Part shown: positions 28,859-39,648 of the stretch, in pieces
Layout: every line of letters begins with the position of its first letter
How positions within the stretch are numbered: the stretch's first letter is position 1
Source of the DNA: an uncultured Aquitalea sp.
GTDB lineage: Bacteria > Pseudomonadota > Gammaproteobacteria > Burkholderiales > Chromobacteriaceae
Direction of reading: 5' to 3'
DNA length: 64,000 bases
NCBI RefSeq assembly: GCF_945957525.1
Contig: NZ_CAMFLA010000003.1
Coordinates: 62,001 to 126,000 of the forward strand
Translations under genes and position numbers: made by a program
Notes under the pieces: generated by a model
The model's input: the letters and a program-made list of their open reading frames with translations, nothing else
Databases searched by the model: none
What the model was told of the DNA's origin: nothing

Positions 28859-29986
28859 ATGTCCAAACGCGATTACTACGATGTGCTGGGCGTCAACCGC
28901 GACGCCTCCGACGACGATATCAAGAAGGCCTACCGCAAGCTGGCCATGAAATACCATCCGGACCGCAATCCGGACAGCAAGGAAGCCGAAGACAAGTTCA
29001 AGGAAGTCAAAGAGGCTTATGAAGTTCTCTCGGACAGCCAGAAGCGCGGCGCTTACGACCAGTTCGGCCATGCCGGGGTAGACCCGCAGGCAGGCATGGG
29101 CGGCGGCGGCGCTGGCGGCTTTGGCGGCTTTGGCGACTTCGCCGACATTTTCAGCGATATCTTCGGCGGCGGTCGCGCCGGCGGCGGCGGTCGTTCCAAT
29201 GTCTATCGCGGCGCGGATCTCCGCTACAACATGGATATCACGCTGGAAGAAGCCGCGCGCGGTTGCGAGAAGCAGATTCGCATTCCCTCGCACGAAGAGT
29301 GCGATGTCTGCCACGGCAGCGGCGCCAAGCCGGGCACTCAGCCCAAGACCTGCTCCACCTGCGGCGGCCACGGCCAGGTACGCATGAGCCAGGGCTTCTT
29401 CTCCATCCAGCAAACCTGCCCCACCTGCCACGGCAGCGGCAAGGAAATCACCGACCCCTGCACCAGCTGCCACGGTGCGGGCCAGAAGAAGACCAACAAG
29501 ACGCTGAATGTGAAGATTCCGGCCGGCGTGGACGAGGGCGATCGCATCCGCCTGTCGGGCGAGGGCGAGCCGGGTCAGAACGGCGGCCCTTCGGGCGACC
29601 TTTATGTGGTGACGCATATCAAGCCGCATTCGGTGTTCCAGCGAGATGGCATGGATCTGCATTGTGAGATGCCGATTTCCTTCGCCACCGCCGCACTGGG
29701 CGGCGAGGTAGAAATCCCCACGCTGGACGGCATGGCCAAGGTGAAGATTGCGGCGGAAACGCAAACCGGCCGGGTTTACCGTCTGCGCGGCAAGGGCGTG
29801 AAGTCGGTGCGCGGCAGCGATTTCGGCGATCTGCACTGCCACGTGGTGGTGGAAACACCGGTCAAGCTGACCGAGCGTCAGAAAGAACTGTTGCGCGAGT
29901 TCGAGGCCATCAGCGCGGGCGATGCCGCCACGCACAATCCGCGCTCCAAATCCTTCATGGACAAACTGCGCGACTTCTTCGAATAA
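28859..29986 (+). CDS. dnaJ: Chaperone DnaJ (Hsp40)
   Basis: Class I J-protein that delivers substrates to DnaK and stimulates its ATPase. The 375 residues contain the J domain with the essential HPD (KYHPDRNPD, about residue 33). A glycine/phenylalanine-rich segment (about 75-115) follows. Next come four zinc motifs [24 protein letters not shown] and CTSCHGAG (residues about 143-205), then the C-terminal beta-sandwich substrate domains. ATG at 28859 follows AGAGAGACAGAGAC. It would be cotranscribed with the desaturase gene unless an internal promoter exists; none of sigma-32 type is visible directly upstream. Confidence 0.98.
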   Translation: MSKRDYYDVLGVNRDASDDDIKKAYRKLAMKYHPDRNPDSKEAEDKFKEVKEAYEVLSDSQKRGAYDQFGHAGVDPQAGMGGGGAGGFGGFGDFADIFSDIFGGGRAGGGGRSNVYRGADLRYNMDITLEEAARGCEKQIRIPSHEECDVCHGSGAKPGTQPKTCSTCGGHGQVRMSQGFFSIQQTCPTCHGSGKEITDPCTSCHGAGQKKTNKTLNVKIPAGVDEGDRIRLSGEGEPGQNGGPSGDLYVVTHIKPHSVFQRDGMDLHCEMPISFATAALGGEVEIPTLDGMAKVKIAAETQTGRVYRLRGKGVKSVRGSDFGDLHCHVVVETPVKLTERQKELLREFEAISAGDAATHNPRSKSFMDKLRDFFE

Positions 29987-30053
29987 GCAAGCTGGCCGGC
30001 TTGTGCCCTGCGCCCTTCGCGGCCTGTTTTGCAGACTGGCATGGCGTCAGACA

Positions 30054-30087
30054 ATGCCGCTCACCCTGTCGGGTGGGCGGCATTTTT
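30054..30087 (+). terminator. Rho-independent terminator of dnaJ
   Basis: Arms ATGCCGC-CACCC and GGGTG-GCGGCAT with loop TGTC are followed by TTTTT. Confidence 0.88.
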
Positions 30088-30129
30088 CATGCGCGCTGTG
30101 TTTGGGCGCGAGGGCGAGTAGTGGCCGCT

Positions 30130-30138
30130 TTCGGCCAA
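30130..30138 (-). repeat. Intergenic copy of TTGGCCGAA
   Basis: The minus-strand copy reads AAGGTTGGCCGAAAGCG. The AAGG before the word is shared with several other intergenic copies. Confidence 0.8.
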
Positions 30139-30331
30139 CCTTGGCGCGTGAAGTACCGTGCGCGGGCGGGCTCCGAGGGCTGGTGTTGCGGCTTTGCGCC
30201 AGCGGATAGCGTTGGCAGGCGCACGCTGACAATTGGTTTGATCTGGAACAAATAGCGATTGCACGCTGGGGAGCAGCATTCCGTCCACAAAACATAAGTA
30301 AATTATTATTTTATGGATGAGGATGTGTACG

Positions 30332-31576
30332 ATGACTACCCCGATTGTGCCGCTTAATGTCGGCAATACCGGCTTCATGCTGTTGTGCGCCAGTCTGGTC
30401 ATGTTGATGACCCCTGGGCTGGCTTTCTTTTACGGTGGCCTGGTGGGCCGCAAGAATGTACTGACCATCATGGCGCAGAGCTTCATGTCGCTGGGCTGGA
30501 CCACCGTGCTGTGGTTCGCCTTTGGCTACTCCATGTGCTTTGGCCCCAGTTGGCACGGCATTGTGGGCGATCCCACCTACTACGCCTTCATGCGCGGCGT
30601 GACGCTGAACACCATGTATACCGGCAACGATGCCGGCATTCCGCTGATCGTGCATGTGGCCTATCAAATGATGTTCGCCATCATCACGCCGGCGCTGATT
30701 ACCGGCGCCTTTGCCAATCGGGTGACCGTGAAGGCTTACTTCCTGTTCCTGACCGGCTGGCTGGTGTTTGTTTACTTCCCCTTCGTACACATGGTCTGGA
30801 GCCCGGAAGGCCTGCTGGCCAAGTGGGGTGTGCTGGACTTTGCCGGCGGCATCGTGGTGCACAACACCGCAGGTTTCGCCGCGCTGGCCTCGGTGCTGTA
30901 TGTGGGGCGTCGCTCGGTGGTGGAGAACAAGCCGCATAATGTGCCGCTGATCGCGCTGGGCACCGGCTTGCTGTGGTTTGGCTGGTATGGTTTCAACGCC
31001 GGCTCCGAATTGCGCGTGGACTACATCACCGCTTCGGCCTTCCTCAACACCGACGTCGCCGCTTCCTTTGCCGGCACGGCCTGGTTCTTCCTTGAGTGGT
31101 CGCATGCGCGCCAGCCCAAGTTCATCGGCTTGCTGACCGGCGCCGTGGCCGGGCTGGCCACCATCACTCCGGCGGCGGGCTATGTGTCTCTGGGTACGGC
31201 TGCGGTGATCGGTGTGATCGCCGCCGTGGTGTGTTACTACGCGGTGCAGATGAAAAACCGCCTGGGCTGGGATGATGCGCTGGATGTCTGGGGCGTGCAC
31301 GGTGTGGGGGGGCTGTTGGGCACCTTGCTGCTGGGCGTATTCGCCAGCAAGACCTGGAACCCGGCGGGCGCGGATGGCCTGTTGATGGGCAACCCTGACT
31401 TTCTGTGGAAGCAGGTAGTGGCGGCGATCGTGTCCGGGGTGTGGGCTTTCGCCTTTACCTACGGCATGTTGCGACTGATCAATCTTGTGACGCCAGTGCG
31501 GATTGACGAACACACGCAAGAAACCGGGCTGGATCAAAGCCTGCACGGTGAGGAGGCATACAGCGGCGCGCTATAG
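30332..31576 (+). CDS. amtB: Ammonium transporter, Amt family
   Basis: Trimeric inner-membrane ammonium channel. The 414 residues have about 11 membrane segments. The pore histidines are in GGIVVHNTAGF (about residue 174) and WGVHGVGGLLG (about 321). The entry aromatic region and the Amt signature DFAGGIVVHNTAGFAAL are intact. I chose the ATG at 30332 (MTTPIVPLN), with GAGGA 9 bases before; ATGs at 30317 and 30323 would add three to five residues. Family members usually carry an N-terminal signal-like segment, which is absent here. No glnK gene lies next to it, unlike in many Proteobacteria. A terminator follows. Confidence 0.96.
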   Translation: MTTPIVPLNVGNTGFMLLCASLVMLMTPGLAFFYGGLVGRKNVLTIMAQSFMSLGWTTVLWFAFGYSMCFGPSWHGIVGDPTYYAFMRGVTLNTMYTGNDAGIPLIVHVAYQMMFAIITPALITGAFANRVTVKAYFLFLTGWLVFVYFPFVHMVWSPEGLLAKWGVLDFAGGIVVHNTAGFAALASVLYVGRRSVVENKPHNVPLIALGTGLLWFGWYGFNAGSELRVDYITASAFLNTDVAASFAGTAWFFLEWSHARQPKFIGLLTGAVAGLATITPAAGYVSLGTAAVIGVIAAVVCYYAVQMKNRLGWDDALDVWGVHGVGGLLGTLLLGVFASKTWNPAGADGLLMGNPDFLWKQVVAAIVSGVWAFAFTYGMLRLINLVTPVRIDEHTQETGLDQSLHGEEAYSGAL

Positions 31577-31612
31577 GATGCTTCAGGCTGAGCCGTCGCA
31601 GCTGTAAACCCG

Positions 31613-31643
31613 TGCCCTTCGCTTGCCTAGCGAGGGGCATTTT
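31613..31643 (+). terminator. Rho-independent terminator of amtB
   Basis: Arms TGCCCTTCGC and GCGAGGGGCA around loop TTGCCTA are followed by TTTT. One T-G mismatch is in the stem. Confidence 0.75.
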
Positions 31644-31685
31644 CTTGTGCGCGGTGCGCGTTCGGCCGCGTTGGCTTGCCCAAAG

Positions 31686-31716
31686 AAAAAAGCCGCCGGA
31701 GCAATTCCGGCGGCAA
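31686..31716 (-). terminator. Rho-independent terminator of the porin gene
   Basis: Arms GCCGCCGGA / TCCGGCGGC form a 9-bp stem; on the minus strand six T residues follow. It is 32 bases past the porin stop. Confidence 0.9.
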
Positions 31717-31748
31717 ATGACTTTTCGAAGGAACTAGCCAGTCACAAC

Positions 31749-32834
31749 TTAGAAGTTGTGCTTCAGCATGATCCAGGTGATGGAGGCCTTGTTTTCGGCC
31801 CAGCCCAGAGCAGCTTGCGCGCCCTTGTCTTCTTTCACTTGGCCGTAGCCTGCTTCCACCATGGTGCGCTTGGATACGGTGTAGTCCAGAGCGGCTGCCC
31901 ATTGGGTAGCGCCCCAATCCTGGCTGTTGCCGTCAACCTTCACGCTTTGGCGCTTGGAGTAAACGAAGGACGGCTTGAACGCGCCAAAGGTGTAGGCAGC
32001 GTTGATGGCCCAGGAGTTGGAGGTCAGCTTGTTAGCGCCGGTGTTGGCGATATTGAAGCTGGCGAAGTTGCTGATGCTGGAAGCATCGCCCCACAGGGTG
32101 ACTTTTTGCAGGGTGGCAGCCAGGTACAGGTTGTTGGCGTCGTAACCGAATTCAACGCGGTGAACGCCGCTGTTCTTGTCCTGAACAGTGTTGAACTTGG
32201 CCATGTAGGCGTAGGCGCCGAAGAAGCCGGCGTTGCTGTACGCCAAACGGGTGCCGAAGGTGTTGCCGGTTTTCTTGCCGGTGGAAGCGGAAACAGCTTC
32301 ACCGGAGCCGTATTGAACGATGGCGTTGAAGCCGTTCAGATCCGGGGTGTCGTAGCGCACGGAGTTTTTCACGCGGCCGTCGCCATAGGTGCCGAAGATG
32401 TCGGAGCCTTCATACAGCGGGAAAGCCATGCCGATGTTGTCGCGGCGCGGGCCGTACAGGTTGTCGGTAGCTTCGGTTTCGCCCAGTACGTCGTCGATGT
32501 AGCCAACGCGAACTTTACCGAAGCCGCCTTCCAGACCCACGAAAGTGGTGCGGGTGCCGAAAGTGCCGGCGCCGGAGCCAGCGGTAGCCACGCCGTCGAT
32601 GTTGAAGCCGGATTCAACCTGCCAGATGGCCTTCAGGCCGTTGCCCAGGTCTTCATTGCCCTTGAAGCCGAGGCGGCTGCCAAAGTCGTCGACGCCGGTT
32701 TGGGATTTGAAGCCAGTGTCGGCGCTCTTCATGCTGTCCAGGCCGCCACGGATGGAGCCGTAGATGGTGACGTCGGCTTGGGCGATAACCGGCAGGGCGG
32801 CAGCGATGGCTGCAGCGAGTACGAGTTTTTTCAT
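31749..32834 (-). CDS. General porin (Neisseria/Burkholderia type)
   Basis: A 361-residue trimeric 16-strand outer-membrane porin. The signal peptide (MKKLVLAAAIAAALPVIAQA) is followed directly by DVTIYGSIRGGLDS, the standard first strand. GSRLGFKGNEDLGNGLKAIWQVE is the family's second and third strand pattern (given here in parts: GSRLGFKG and LKAIWQVES). The protein ends in LKHNF, with the terminal phenylalanine required for BAM insertion. By family it lets small hydrophilic solutes through, often with anion preference. Codon use is highly biased, as in strongly expressed genes. Single-gene unit with terminator; start ATG 32834 is preceded by AAAAGGATTTAGAGGA. Confidence 0.95.
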   Translation of the reverse strand: MKKLVLAAAIAAALPVIAQADVTIYGSIRGGLDSMKSADTGFKSQTGVDDFGSRLGFKGNEDLGNGLKAIWQVESGFNIDGVATAGSGAGTFGTRTTFVGLEGGFGKVRVGYIDDVLGETEATDNLYGPRRDNIGMAFPLYEGSDIFGTYGDGRVKNSVRYDTPDLNGFNAIVQYGSGEAVSASTGKKTGNTFGTRLAYSNAGFFGAYAYMAKFNTVQDKNSGVHRVEFGYDANNLYLAATLQKVTLWGDASSISNFASFNIANTGANKLTSNSWAINAAYTFGAFKPSFVYSKRQSVKVDGNSQDWGATQWAAALDYTVSKRTMVEAGYGQVKEDKGAQAALGWAENKASITWIMLKHNF

Positions 32835-32964
32835 TCCTCTAAATCCTTTTCATGTTTTGTGTCTCGCCAGCCCGGCTTCTGAGGCAAGGCTTGGCAGTGC
32901 GTTGTTTCAGCCATGCGGATAGCTGATGCGCAACGAGGCTGAGTGTGTTCAGGCCCCGGATCAG

Positions 32965-32982
32965 CGTCAAGAAACATTTCTT
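32965..32982 (-). promoter_or_regulatory. Porin promoter -35 candidate with overlapping palindrome
   Basis: On the minus strand TTGACG (32965-32970) lies 131 bases before the porin start. The perfect palindrome AAGAAACATTTCTT-type element (arms AAGAAA and TTTCTT, 32969-32982) abuts it. The -10 17 bases on (CACACT) is weak, so this could be an activated promoter. Confidence 0.35.
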
Positions 32983-33237
32983 AACATTTGGAGGGCGATT
33001 TCATGGAACTTGGCTGGCGTCTTGGTCTGGTTTAGAGAGTTTTATATTGCTAATTGGTTGATTTTATTGTGGTTGAATGATTTTTCTTGTTTTGATCAAT
33101 GCAAGTTCAATAGTTTGAATACATGTTGCAGATTGGCTGCTGTTGTTCATTTTTTGGTCACTTTGTTGTCGCATTTTTGCAATTGTTACGTAGATATACG
33201 TGTTGACTGAGGTGTTCTTGCAACAGCTTATCAATAA

Positions 33238-34344
<1,107 letters not shown>

Positions 34345-34372
34345 GGCGGCGGTTCCGGATAAGGAGAGCGGC

Positions 34373-34588
34373 ATGGATATTCTGCATTCCACCTGGTTCT
34401 GGGTGGCGGTGATTGTCGGGCTGGCGGTATCCACTATAGGCACGCTGGCGCGCCTGTCGCGGCAGGAAGGCCCCATTGAATTGCCGCCCGGCGTCAAACC
34501 GCAGGCCTGGGATGACGACAAAGACGAAGATGAGCAAGCGGAGGACGAAGCGGGTCATGTGCCCCCTTCGCTGCGCAAGCCGCACTGA
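34373..34588 (+). CDS. Small single-span membrane protein, function unknown
   Basis: A 71-residue protein. Residues about 8-28 (WFWVAVIVGLAVSTIGTLA) form one membrane segment; the rest is a hydrophilic tail with a proline-rich patch (IELPPGVKP) and an acidic run (DDDKDEDEQAEDEAG). AAGGAGA lies 6 bases before the ATG, so it is translated. It follows hemB by 28 bases and precedes a terminator, so it is the second gene of a hemB unit. I recognise no family. Codon use resembles its neighbours. Confidence 0.75.
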   Translation: MDILHSTWFWVAVIVGLAVSTIGTLARLSRQEGPIELPPGVKPQAWDDDKDEDEQAEDEAGHVPPSLRKPH

Positions 34589-34612
34589 GACTGGCCCGGC
34601 CGGTCTTGCCGC

Positions 34613-34651
34613 AACGCCGCTTACGGTTGCCGTGAGCGGCGTTGTTGTTTT
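34613..34651 (+). terminator. Rho-independent terminator of hemB unit
   Basis: Arms AACGCCGCT and AGCGGCGTT form a 9-bp stem around a 13-base loop, followed by a T-rich tract (GTTGTTTTC). Confidence 0.75.
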
Positions 34652-34680
34652 CAGGGGGGCACCGGCGCGCGCCAGATGTG

Positions 34681-34724
34681 CAGATGGTGACAGTGGTCAA
34701 AGAACTTGCTGCCAGATGGTGACA
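34681..34724. promoter_or_regulatory. Direct repeat CAGATGGTGACA upstream of kbl
   Basis: The 12-base word occurs at 34681-34692 and 34713-34724, 32 bp apart (three helical turns). A related partial copy CCAGATGTG lies just before. It sits 136-179 bases upstream of the kbl start, a suitable place for activator or repressor binding. Confidence 0.5.
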
Positions 34725-34859
34725 CTCTGGCGACTTTTCTTTGACAACTGTGACTGATCGCCCGTAACGGCGTGGTCTAGAATGGATGACAGTTTGTGAT
34801 GGCGGCGATCCTGTCATCCGCCCCGTCTCACCGCTTCGGCCCATAAGGACAGCTCCCCC

Positions 34860-36059
34860 ATGAACCATACCTATCTCGCCCATCTGGAAGCCACGCTCGC
34901 GCAAATCCGCGATGACGGATTCGAAAAGCCGGAGCGCGTCATCGCCTCCGCGCAAAGCGCCGACATCGCCCTGAAGGGCGGCCAGCATGTGCTCAATTTC
35001 TGCGCCAACAACTACCTGGGGCTGGCGGACGACGCGCGCCTGATTGCGGCGGCCAAGCGCGGGCTGGACGAGTATGGCTATGGTTGCGCTTCGGTGCGCT
35101 TCATCTGCGGCACCCAGCAAGTGCACAAGGATCTGGAAGCCGCCGTGTCTGGCTTCCTCGGCACCGACGACACCATCCTGTATTCCAGCTGTTTCGACGC
35201 CAACGGCGGCGTGTTCGAAACCCTGTTGGGCGAAGAGGACGCGGTGATTTCCGACGAGCTCAATCACGCTTCCATCATCGACGGCGTGCGGCTGTGCAAG
35301 GCCAAGCGTTTCCGTTACAAAAACAACGACATGGCCGACCTGGAGGCGCAGCTGATTGCTGCCGAAGCGGCCGGCGCGCGCTTCAAGCTGATTGTGACCG
35401 ACGGCGTGTTTTCCATGGACGGCATCATCGCCAACCTGAAAACCCTGTGCGAAGTGGCCGAGCGCCATGGTGCGCTGGTGATGGTGGACGACTCCCATGC
35501 CGTGGGCTTCATGGGCGAGAACGGCGCGGGCACACCCGAGCTGTGCGGCGTGGCCGATCGCATCGATATCTACACCGGCACGCTGGGCAAGGCGCTGGGC
35601 GGCGCATCCGGCGGCTATGTGTCCGGTCGCAAGCCCATCATCGACCTCTTGCGCCAGCGCTCCCGTCCTTATCTGTTCTCCAACAGCCTGGCTCCGGCTA
35701 TCGCCGCCGCCAGTCTGGAAGTGCTGAAGCTGATCAAGCAGGAAGGCGCTGAACTGCGCGCCCGCCTCAAGCGCAACGCCGATATTTTCCGCACTGAAAT
35801 GAGCGCGGCCGGCTTTACCCTGGTGCCGGGCCAGCATCCCATCATCCCGGTGATGCTGGGCGACGCCCGCCTGGCCGGCGACATGGCGGCGCGCCTGTTG
35901 GCCGAAGGCGTATACGTGATCGGCTTCTCCTTCCCGGTGGTGCCGCGCGGCAAGGCCCGCATCCGCACCCAGATGTCGGCCGGCCACACGGAAGAGCAGG
36001 TGCGCGCCGCCGTGGCCGCCTTCATCAAGGTGGGACGCGAACTGAACGTGATCGCCTGA
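34860..36059 (+). CDS. kbl: 2-amino-3-ketobutyrate coenzyme A ligase
   Basis: PLP enzyme that splits 2-amino-3-ketobutyrate with CoA into glycine and acetyl-CoA, the second step of threonine breakdown. The 399 residues have the family length. The PLP lysine is in [13 protein letters not shown] (about residue 244), and the aspartate that binds the pyridine nitrogen in [13 protein letters not shown] (about 210). [12 protein letters not shown] near residue 50 is typical of alpha-oxoamine synthases. tdh follows after 79 bases; together they turn threonine into glycine and acetyl-CoA. ATG at 34860 has AAGGA upstream. A copy of the repeated word is at 35898. Confidence 0.97.
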   Translation: MNHTYLAHLEATLAQIRDDGFEKPERVIASAQSADIALKGGQHVLNFCANNYLGLADDARLIAAAKRGLDEYGYGCASVRFICGTQQVHKDLEAAVSGFLGTDDTILYSSCFDANGGVFETLLGEEDAVISDELNHASIIDGVRLCKAKRFRYKNNDMADLEAQLIAAEAAGARFKLIVTDGVFSMDGIIANLKTLCEVAERHGALVMVDDSHAVGFMGENGAGTPELCGVADRIDIYTGTLGKALGGASGGYVSGRKPIIDLLRQRSRPYLFSNSLAPAIAAASLEVLKLIKQEGAELRARLKRNADIFRTEMSAAGFTLVPGQHPIIPVMLGDARLAGDMAARLLAEGVYVIGFSFPVVPRGKARIRTQMSAGHTEEQVRAAVAAFIKVGRELNVIA

Positions 36060-36138
36060 TCCCGGCATTTCCGGCCGCCGCCTCGCGCGCGGCCCGGGGC
36101 CGCATCAGACGGCCCAGACAGACAAGGTAGACGACATC

Positions 36139-37164
36139 ATGAAAGCACTTTCCAAACTGAAGGCCGACAAGGGCCTGTGGATGACCGACGTGGCCATGCC
36201 TGAAGTCGGTCATAACGATCTGCTGATCAAGATCAGCAAAACCGCCATCTGCGGCACGGATATCCATATCTGGAACTGGGACGACTGGGCGCAGAAAACC
36301 ATTCCGGTGCCGATGCACGTTGGCCATGAGTATGTCGGCGTGGTGGCCGGCATGGGTTCGGAGGTAAAGGGTTTCCATGTCGGCCAGCGCGTTTCCGGCG
36401 AAGGCCACATCACTTGCGGTTACTGTCGCAACTGTCGCGCCGGTCGTCGTCACCTGTGCCGCAATACTTTCGGCGTGGGCGTGAACCGCGAAGGCGCGTT
36501 CGCGGAATATCTGGTGATTCCGGCATTCAACGCCTTCCCGATTCCGGACGATATCTCCGATGATCTGGCCGCCATTTTTGATCCCTTCGGCAATGCCGTG
36601 CATACCGCGCTGAGTTTTGATCTGGTGGGCGAGGATGTGCTGATCACCGGGGCCGGCCCGATCGGCATCATGGCGGTGGCGATTGCCAAACACGTGGGCG
36701 CGCGCCACATCGTCATAACCGACGTCAACGATTACCGGCTGGAACTGGCGCGCCGGATGGGCGCCAGCCGTGCCGTCAACGTGGCGCGCGAGGATCTCAA
36801 GCAGGTGATGGGCGAGTTGCACATGTGCGAAGGCTTTGATGTGGGACTGGAGATGTCCGGCAACCCGCAGGCCTTCCGCCAGATGCTGGAAACCATGAAC
36901 CACGGCGGCAAGGTGGCCTTGCTGGGCATTCCGCCGGCGGATACCGCCATTGACTGGAACCAGGTGATCTTCAAGGGTCTGGAAATCAAGGGCATTTACG
37001 GCCGCGAGATGTTCGAAACCTGGTACAAGATGGTGGCCCTGATCCAGTCCGGCCTCGACATCAGCCCCATCGTCACGCACCACTTCAAGGTGGACGACTT
37101 CGAGCAGGGCTTTGCCGCCATGCTGTCCGGCCAGAGCGGCAAGGTGATTCTCGACTGGAGCTGA
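36139..37164 (+). CDS. tdh: L-threonine 3-dehydrogenase
   Basis: NAD-dependent zinc enzyme of the medium-chain dehydrogenase family; oxidises threonine to 2-amino-3-ketobutyrate, passed to Kbl. The 341 residues are standard. The catalytic zinc ligands are Cys in [13 protein letters not shown] (about residue 38) and HVGHEYVG (about 63). The structural zinc lobe is [15 protein letters not shown] (about 96-110). The nucleotide site is [20 protein letters not shown] (about 170). ATG at 36139 follows GACAAGGTAGACGACATC. It is the second gene of the kbl-tdh unit and is followed by a strong terminator. Confidence 0.97.
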   Translation: MKALSKLKADKGLWMTDVAMPEVGHNDLLIKISKTAICGTDIHIWNWDDWAQKTIPVPMHVGHEYVGVVAGMGSEVKGFHVGQRVSGEGHITCGYCRNCRAGRRHLCRNTFGVGVNREGAFAEYLVIPAFNAFPIPDDISDDLAAIFDPFGNAVHTALSFDLVGEDVLITGAGPIGIMAVAIAKHVGARHIVITDVNDYRLELARRMGASRAVNVAREDLKQVMGELHMCEGFDVGLEMSGNPQAFRQMLETMNHGGKVALLGIPPADTAIDWNQVIFKGLEIKGIYGREMFETWYKMVALIQSGLDISPIVTHHFKVDDFEQGFAAMLSGQSGKVILDWS

Positions 37165-37186
37165 TGCCGCATCGCGCAGCTTCATG

Positions 37187-37218
37187 AACGGCGCAGCCAA
37201 TGGCTGCGCCGTTTTTCA
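37187..37218 (+). terminator. Rho-independent terminator of kbl-tdh
   Basis: A perfect 12-bp stem AACGGCGCAGCC / GGCTGCGCCGTT with loop AAT is followed by a T-tract. Confidence 0.93.
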
Positions 37219-37303
37219 TTCATCGCCCGAATGACCCCGGTCAAGCCGGTGTGATTCGCGCTGCGGCACACTCAAGGCGGAACAACTGTTGAGGAGTGAC
37301 GGC

Positions 37304-38635
37304 ATGGTAGTGGTGATCGGCGCAGGCATATCCGGTTTGTCCTGCGCCTGGTGGCTGCGGCAGCAGGGCATGCGCGTCACAGTACTGGAGGCGGACAGCC
37401 GGGTGGGCGGCAAGGTGCGCACCATGCATACGCCGCAGGCCGTCATCGAGGCCGGCCCGAACACCTTGCTGGCCGATGCGGCTTTGCAGGGCTGGTTGAG
37501 CGAGCTGGGGCTGGTGGTGGAGCAGCCCGCGCCGCTCAGTCGCGCGCGTTTTGTGCTGCGCGGCGGCGTTTACCGGCGCTTGCCTGCCGGGCCGCTCAGT
37601 CTGCTGGCGGGCGATTATTTCAGCTGGCGCGCCCGACTGGCGCTGCTGTCGGAACCGTTCCGCTCCGCCCGTCGCGCATCGACGCCGGAAACGGTGGCCG
37701 ATTTTTTCCGCCGCAGGGTGGGCGCGGAGGTGTTGGACCGTGCGGTCAGCCCCTTTGTCGGCGGCGTGTTCGCCGGCGATCCCGAACAGCTCCTGATGAC
37801 GGAAACCCTGCCCATGTTGGCCGAAGCCGAGCGTCGCGCCGGCTCCATCTCGCTGGGCATATTGCGCATGGCGCTGGGCGGCGGGCTGACGCGCAAGCGG
37901 CCGGTGTCGCTGACGGGCGGGCTGGAGGCGCTGCCGTCGCGGCTGGCGCGGGATCTCAATGTGCGGCTGGCAACGCCGGCGCTGTCCTTGTGCAAGATGG
38001 GGGCGCAATGGCGCATCACTACGACGGAGGGCGAACTGTGCGCCGAGCAGGTGGTGCTGGCGCTACCGGCGCCGGCCGCCGCCGCCTTGTTGGCCAAAGC
38101 GTACCCCGATACAGCGCAGGCGCTGAACGCCGTGCGCTACGCGCCGATGACTGTGGTCGCCAGTTTGCTGGAAACAGACAGCGTCAGCCGGCCCTTGCAT
38201 GGTTTTGGCGGCTTGCATCCGGCCAGCGAGCAGGCTTTCTGCGCCGGCCATCTGATGACCGGCAGTCTCTATCCGCAGCGTTGTCCGCCGACGCGGACGC
38301 TGATTACCAGCTTTGTCGGCGGCGAAGGCTATCGTCGCCAGGCGGCGCTGGACGATGCCGCATTGCTGGCGGGGCTTAATGCCGAGTTGACGGGTTTTTT
38401 CGGCCTAGCGCGTCCACCCGTCGCGCAGCATCTCATTCGCTGGCCGCAGGCCATCCCGCAAGGGACGGCGGCGATTGCGCCGGCGCGGCGCGCCATGGCG
38501 GCGCTGGCGAACGACGGCCTGCATGTCTGCTCGGCCTGGCTGGACGGTGTATCGGTACCGGATTGCCTGGCCAAAGGCAAGCGGCTGGCCGCCAGTCTGG
38601 CCGCCTTGGCGGGGCCGGCAGACACGGCGCGGTAG
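37304..38635 (+). CDS. Protoporphyrinogen oxidase, oxygen-dependent (HemY type)
   Basis: FAD flavoprotein of the protoporphyrinogen oxidase/amine oxidase superfamily, 443 residues. The dinucleotide-binding start VVVIGAGISGLSCAWWL is followed by VLEADSRVGGKVRT. The FAD-contacting C-terminal block LHVCSAWLDGVSVPDC is also present. In haem synthesis it would oxidise protoporphyrinogen IX. HemY-type enzymes are less common in Proteobacteria than HemG/HemJ, so the precise substrate is likely but not proven. The ATG at 37304 has GAGGAG 7 bases upstream. The gene stands between tdh and glyQ; hemB is only 3 kb away but not in the same unit. A copy of the repeated word is at 37817. Confidence 0.82.
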   Translation: MVVVIGAGISGLSCAWWLRQQGMRVTVLEADSRVGGKVRTMHTPQAVIEAGPNTLLADAALQGWLSELGLVVEQPAPLSRARFVLRGGVYRRLPAGPLSLLAGDYFSWRARLALLSEPFRSARRASTPETVADFFRRRVGAEVLDRAVSPFVGGVFAGDPEQLLMTETLPMLAEAERRAGSISLGILRMALGGGLTRKRPVSLTGGLEALPSRLARDLNVRLATPALSLCKMGAQWRITTTEGELCAEQVVLALPAPAAAALLAKAYPDTAQALNAVRYAPMTVVASLLETDSVSRPLHGFGGLHPASEQAFCAGHLMTGSLYPQRCPPTRTLITSFVGGEGYRRQAALDDAALLAGLNAELTGFFGLARPPVAQHLIRWPQAIPQGTAAIAPARRAMAALANDGLHVCSAWLDGVSVPDCLAKGKRLAASLAALAGPADTAR

Positions 38636-38752
38636 CCGCGGTTTGAACGCATTGCACAACGGCGATGCGCCTTGGGGATGGGCTTTGCTTTTCCGCAAGG
38701 GCCGCAGGCGGTAGAATCGACCTTTGACTTTTTACCAAGCTACCCCCCGTCT

Positions 38753-39643
38753 ATGCTGACCTTCCAGGAAATCATCCTTACTCTCCAGAACTATTGGAAC
38801 GAGCAGGGCTGCGTGATCATGCAGCCGTTCGACATGGAAGTGGGCGCCGGCACCTCCCACCCGGCCACCTGCTTGCGCGCCATCGGCCCGGAGCCGTGGA
38901 ACGCCGCCTATGTGCAGCCGTCGCGCCGTCCAAAGGATGGTCGTTACGGTGAAAACCCCAATCGCCTGCAGCATTACTACCAGTTCCAGGTGGCCCTGAA
39001 GCCGTCGCCGGCCAATATCCAGGATCTGTACCTGGGCTCGCTGAAGGTGCTGGGCATCGACCCCACCGTGCATGACATCCGCTTTGTGGAAGACGATTGG
39101 GAGAACCCGACCCTAGGCGCCTGGGGTCTGGGTTGGGAAGTGTGGCTCAACGGCATGGAAGTGACCCAGTTCACTTACTTCCAGCAAGTGGGCGGCCTGG
39201 ACTGCAAGCCGGTGTTGGGCGAGATTACCTACGGCATCGAGCGTCTGGCCATGTATCTGCAGGGCGTGGAAAACGTCTACGATCTGCTGTGGACCGTCTA
39301 TCCCAACGGTCAGCGCGTGACCTACGGCGACGTGTATCACCAGAACGAAGTGGAACAATCCACTTACAACTTCGAGCACGCCAACGTGGCCAAGCTGTTC
39401 GAGCTGTTCAGCCACTACGAAGCCGAAGCCAAGCGCCTGCTGGACATCCCGCTGGCGCTGCCGGCCTACGAAATGGTGCTCAAGGCCGGCCATACCTTCA
39501 ACCTGCTGGATGCGCGCGGCGCCATCTCGGTGACGGAACGCGCCACCTATATCGGCCGCGTGCGCACCCTGTCGCGCGGCGTGGCGCAAGCCTACTACGC
39601 CTCCCGCGAGGCGCTGGGCTTCCCCATGTGCCGGAAGGCCTGA
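38753..39643 (+). CDS. glyQ: Glycyl-tRNA synthetase alpha subunit
   Basis: Catalytic subunit of the bacterial alpha2beta2 enzyme that charges tRNA-Gly. The 296 residues fit the family. Typical blocks: [19 protein letters not shown] at the start, [30 protein letters not shown] (motif 2 region, in parts GAGTSHPAT and [10 protein letters not shown]), and [16 protein letters not shown] (motif 3). ATG at 38753 starts MLTFQE; there is no clear Shine-Dalgarno. The beta-subunit gene glyS follows, separated by a small secreted-protein gene that begins 5 bases after the stop. Such an insertion is not found in the classical glyQS pair. Confidence 0.97.
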   Translation: MLTFQEIILTLQNYWNEQGCVIMQPFDMEVGAGTSHPATCLRAIGPEPWNAAYVQPSRRPKDGRYGENPNRLQHYYQFQVALKPSPANIQDLYLGSLKVLGIDPTVHDIRFVEDDWENPTLGAWGLGWEVWLNGMEVTQFTYFQQVGGLDCKPVLGEITYGIERLAMYLQGVENVYDLLWTVYPNGQRVTYGDVYHQNEVEQSTYNFEHANVAKLFELFSHYEAEAKRLLDIPLALPAYEMVLKAGHTFNLLDARGAISVTERATYIGRVRTLSRGVAQAYYASREALGFPMCRKA

Positions 39644-39648
39644 CCCTG

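Larger units (their letters stand above)
29987..30331. other. 345-base gap between dnaJ and amtB
   Basis: It contains the dnaJ terminator (30054-30087) and one copy of the repeated word (TTCGGCCAA at 30130-30138). The last 60 bases are AT-rich and probably hold the amtB promoter. I looked for a sigma-54 site and found none with correct spacing. No coding region is supported. Confidence 0.6.

Noticed and set aside
30180-30250. Sigma-54-like TTGGCAGG...GC before amtB
   Set aside because: The distance between the GG and GC elements is one base short of the fixed sigma-54 spacing and the flanking bases do not fit.
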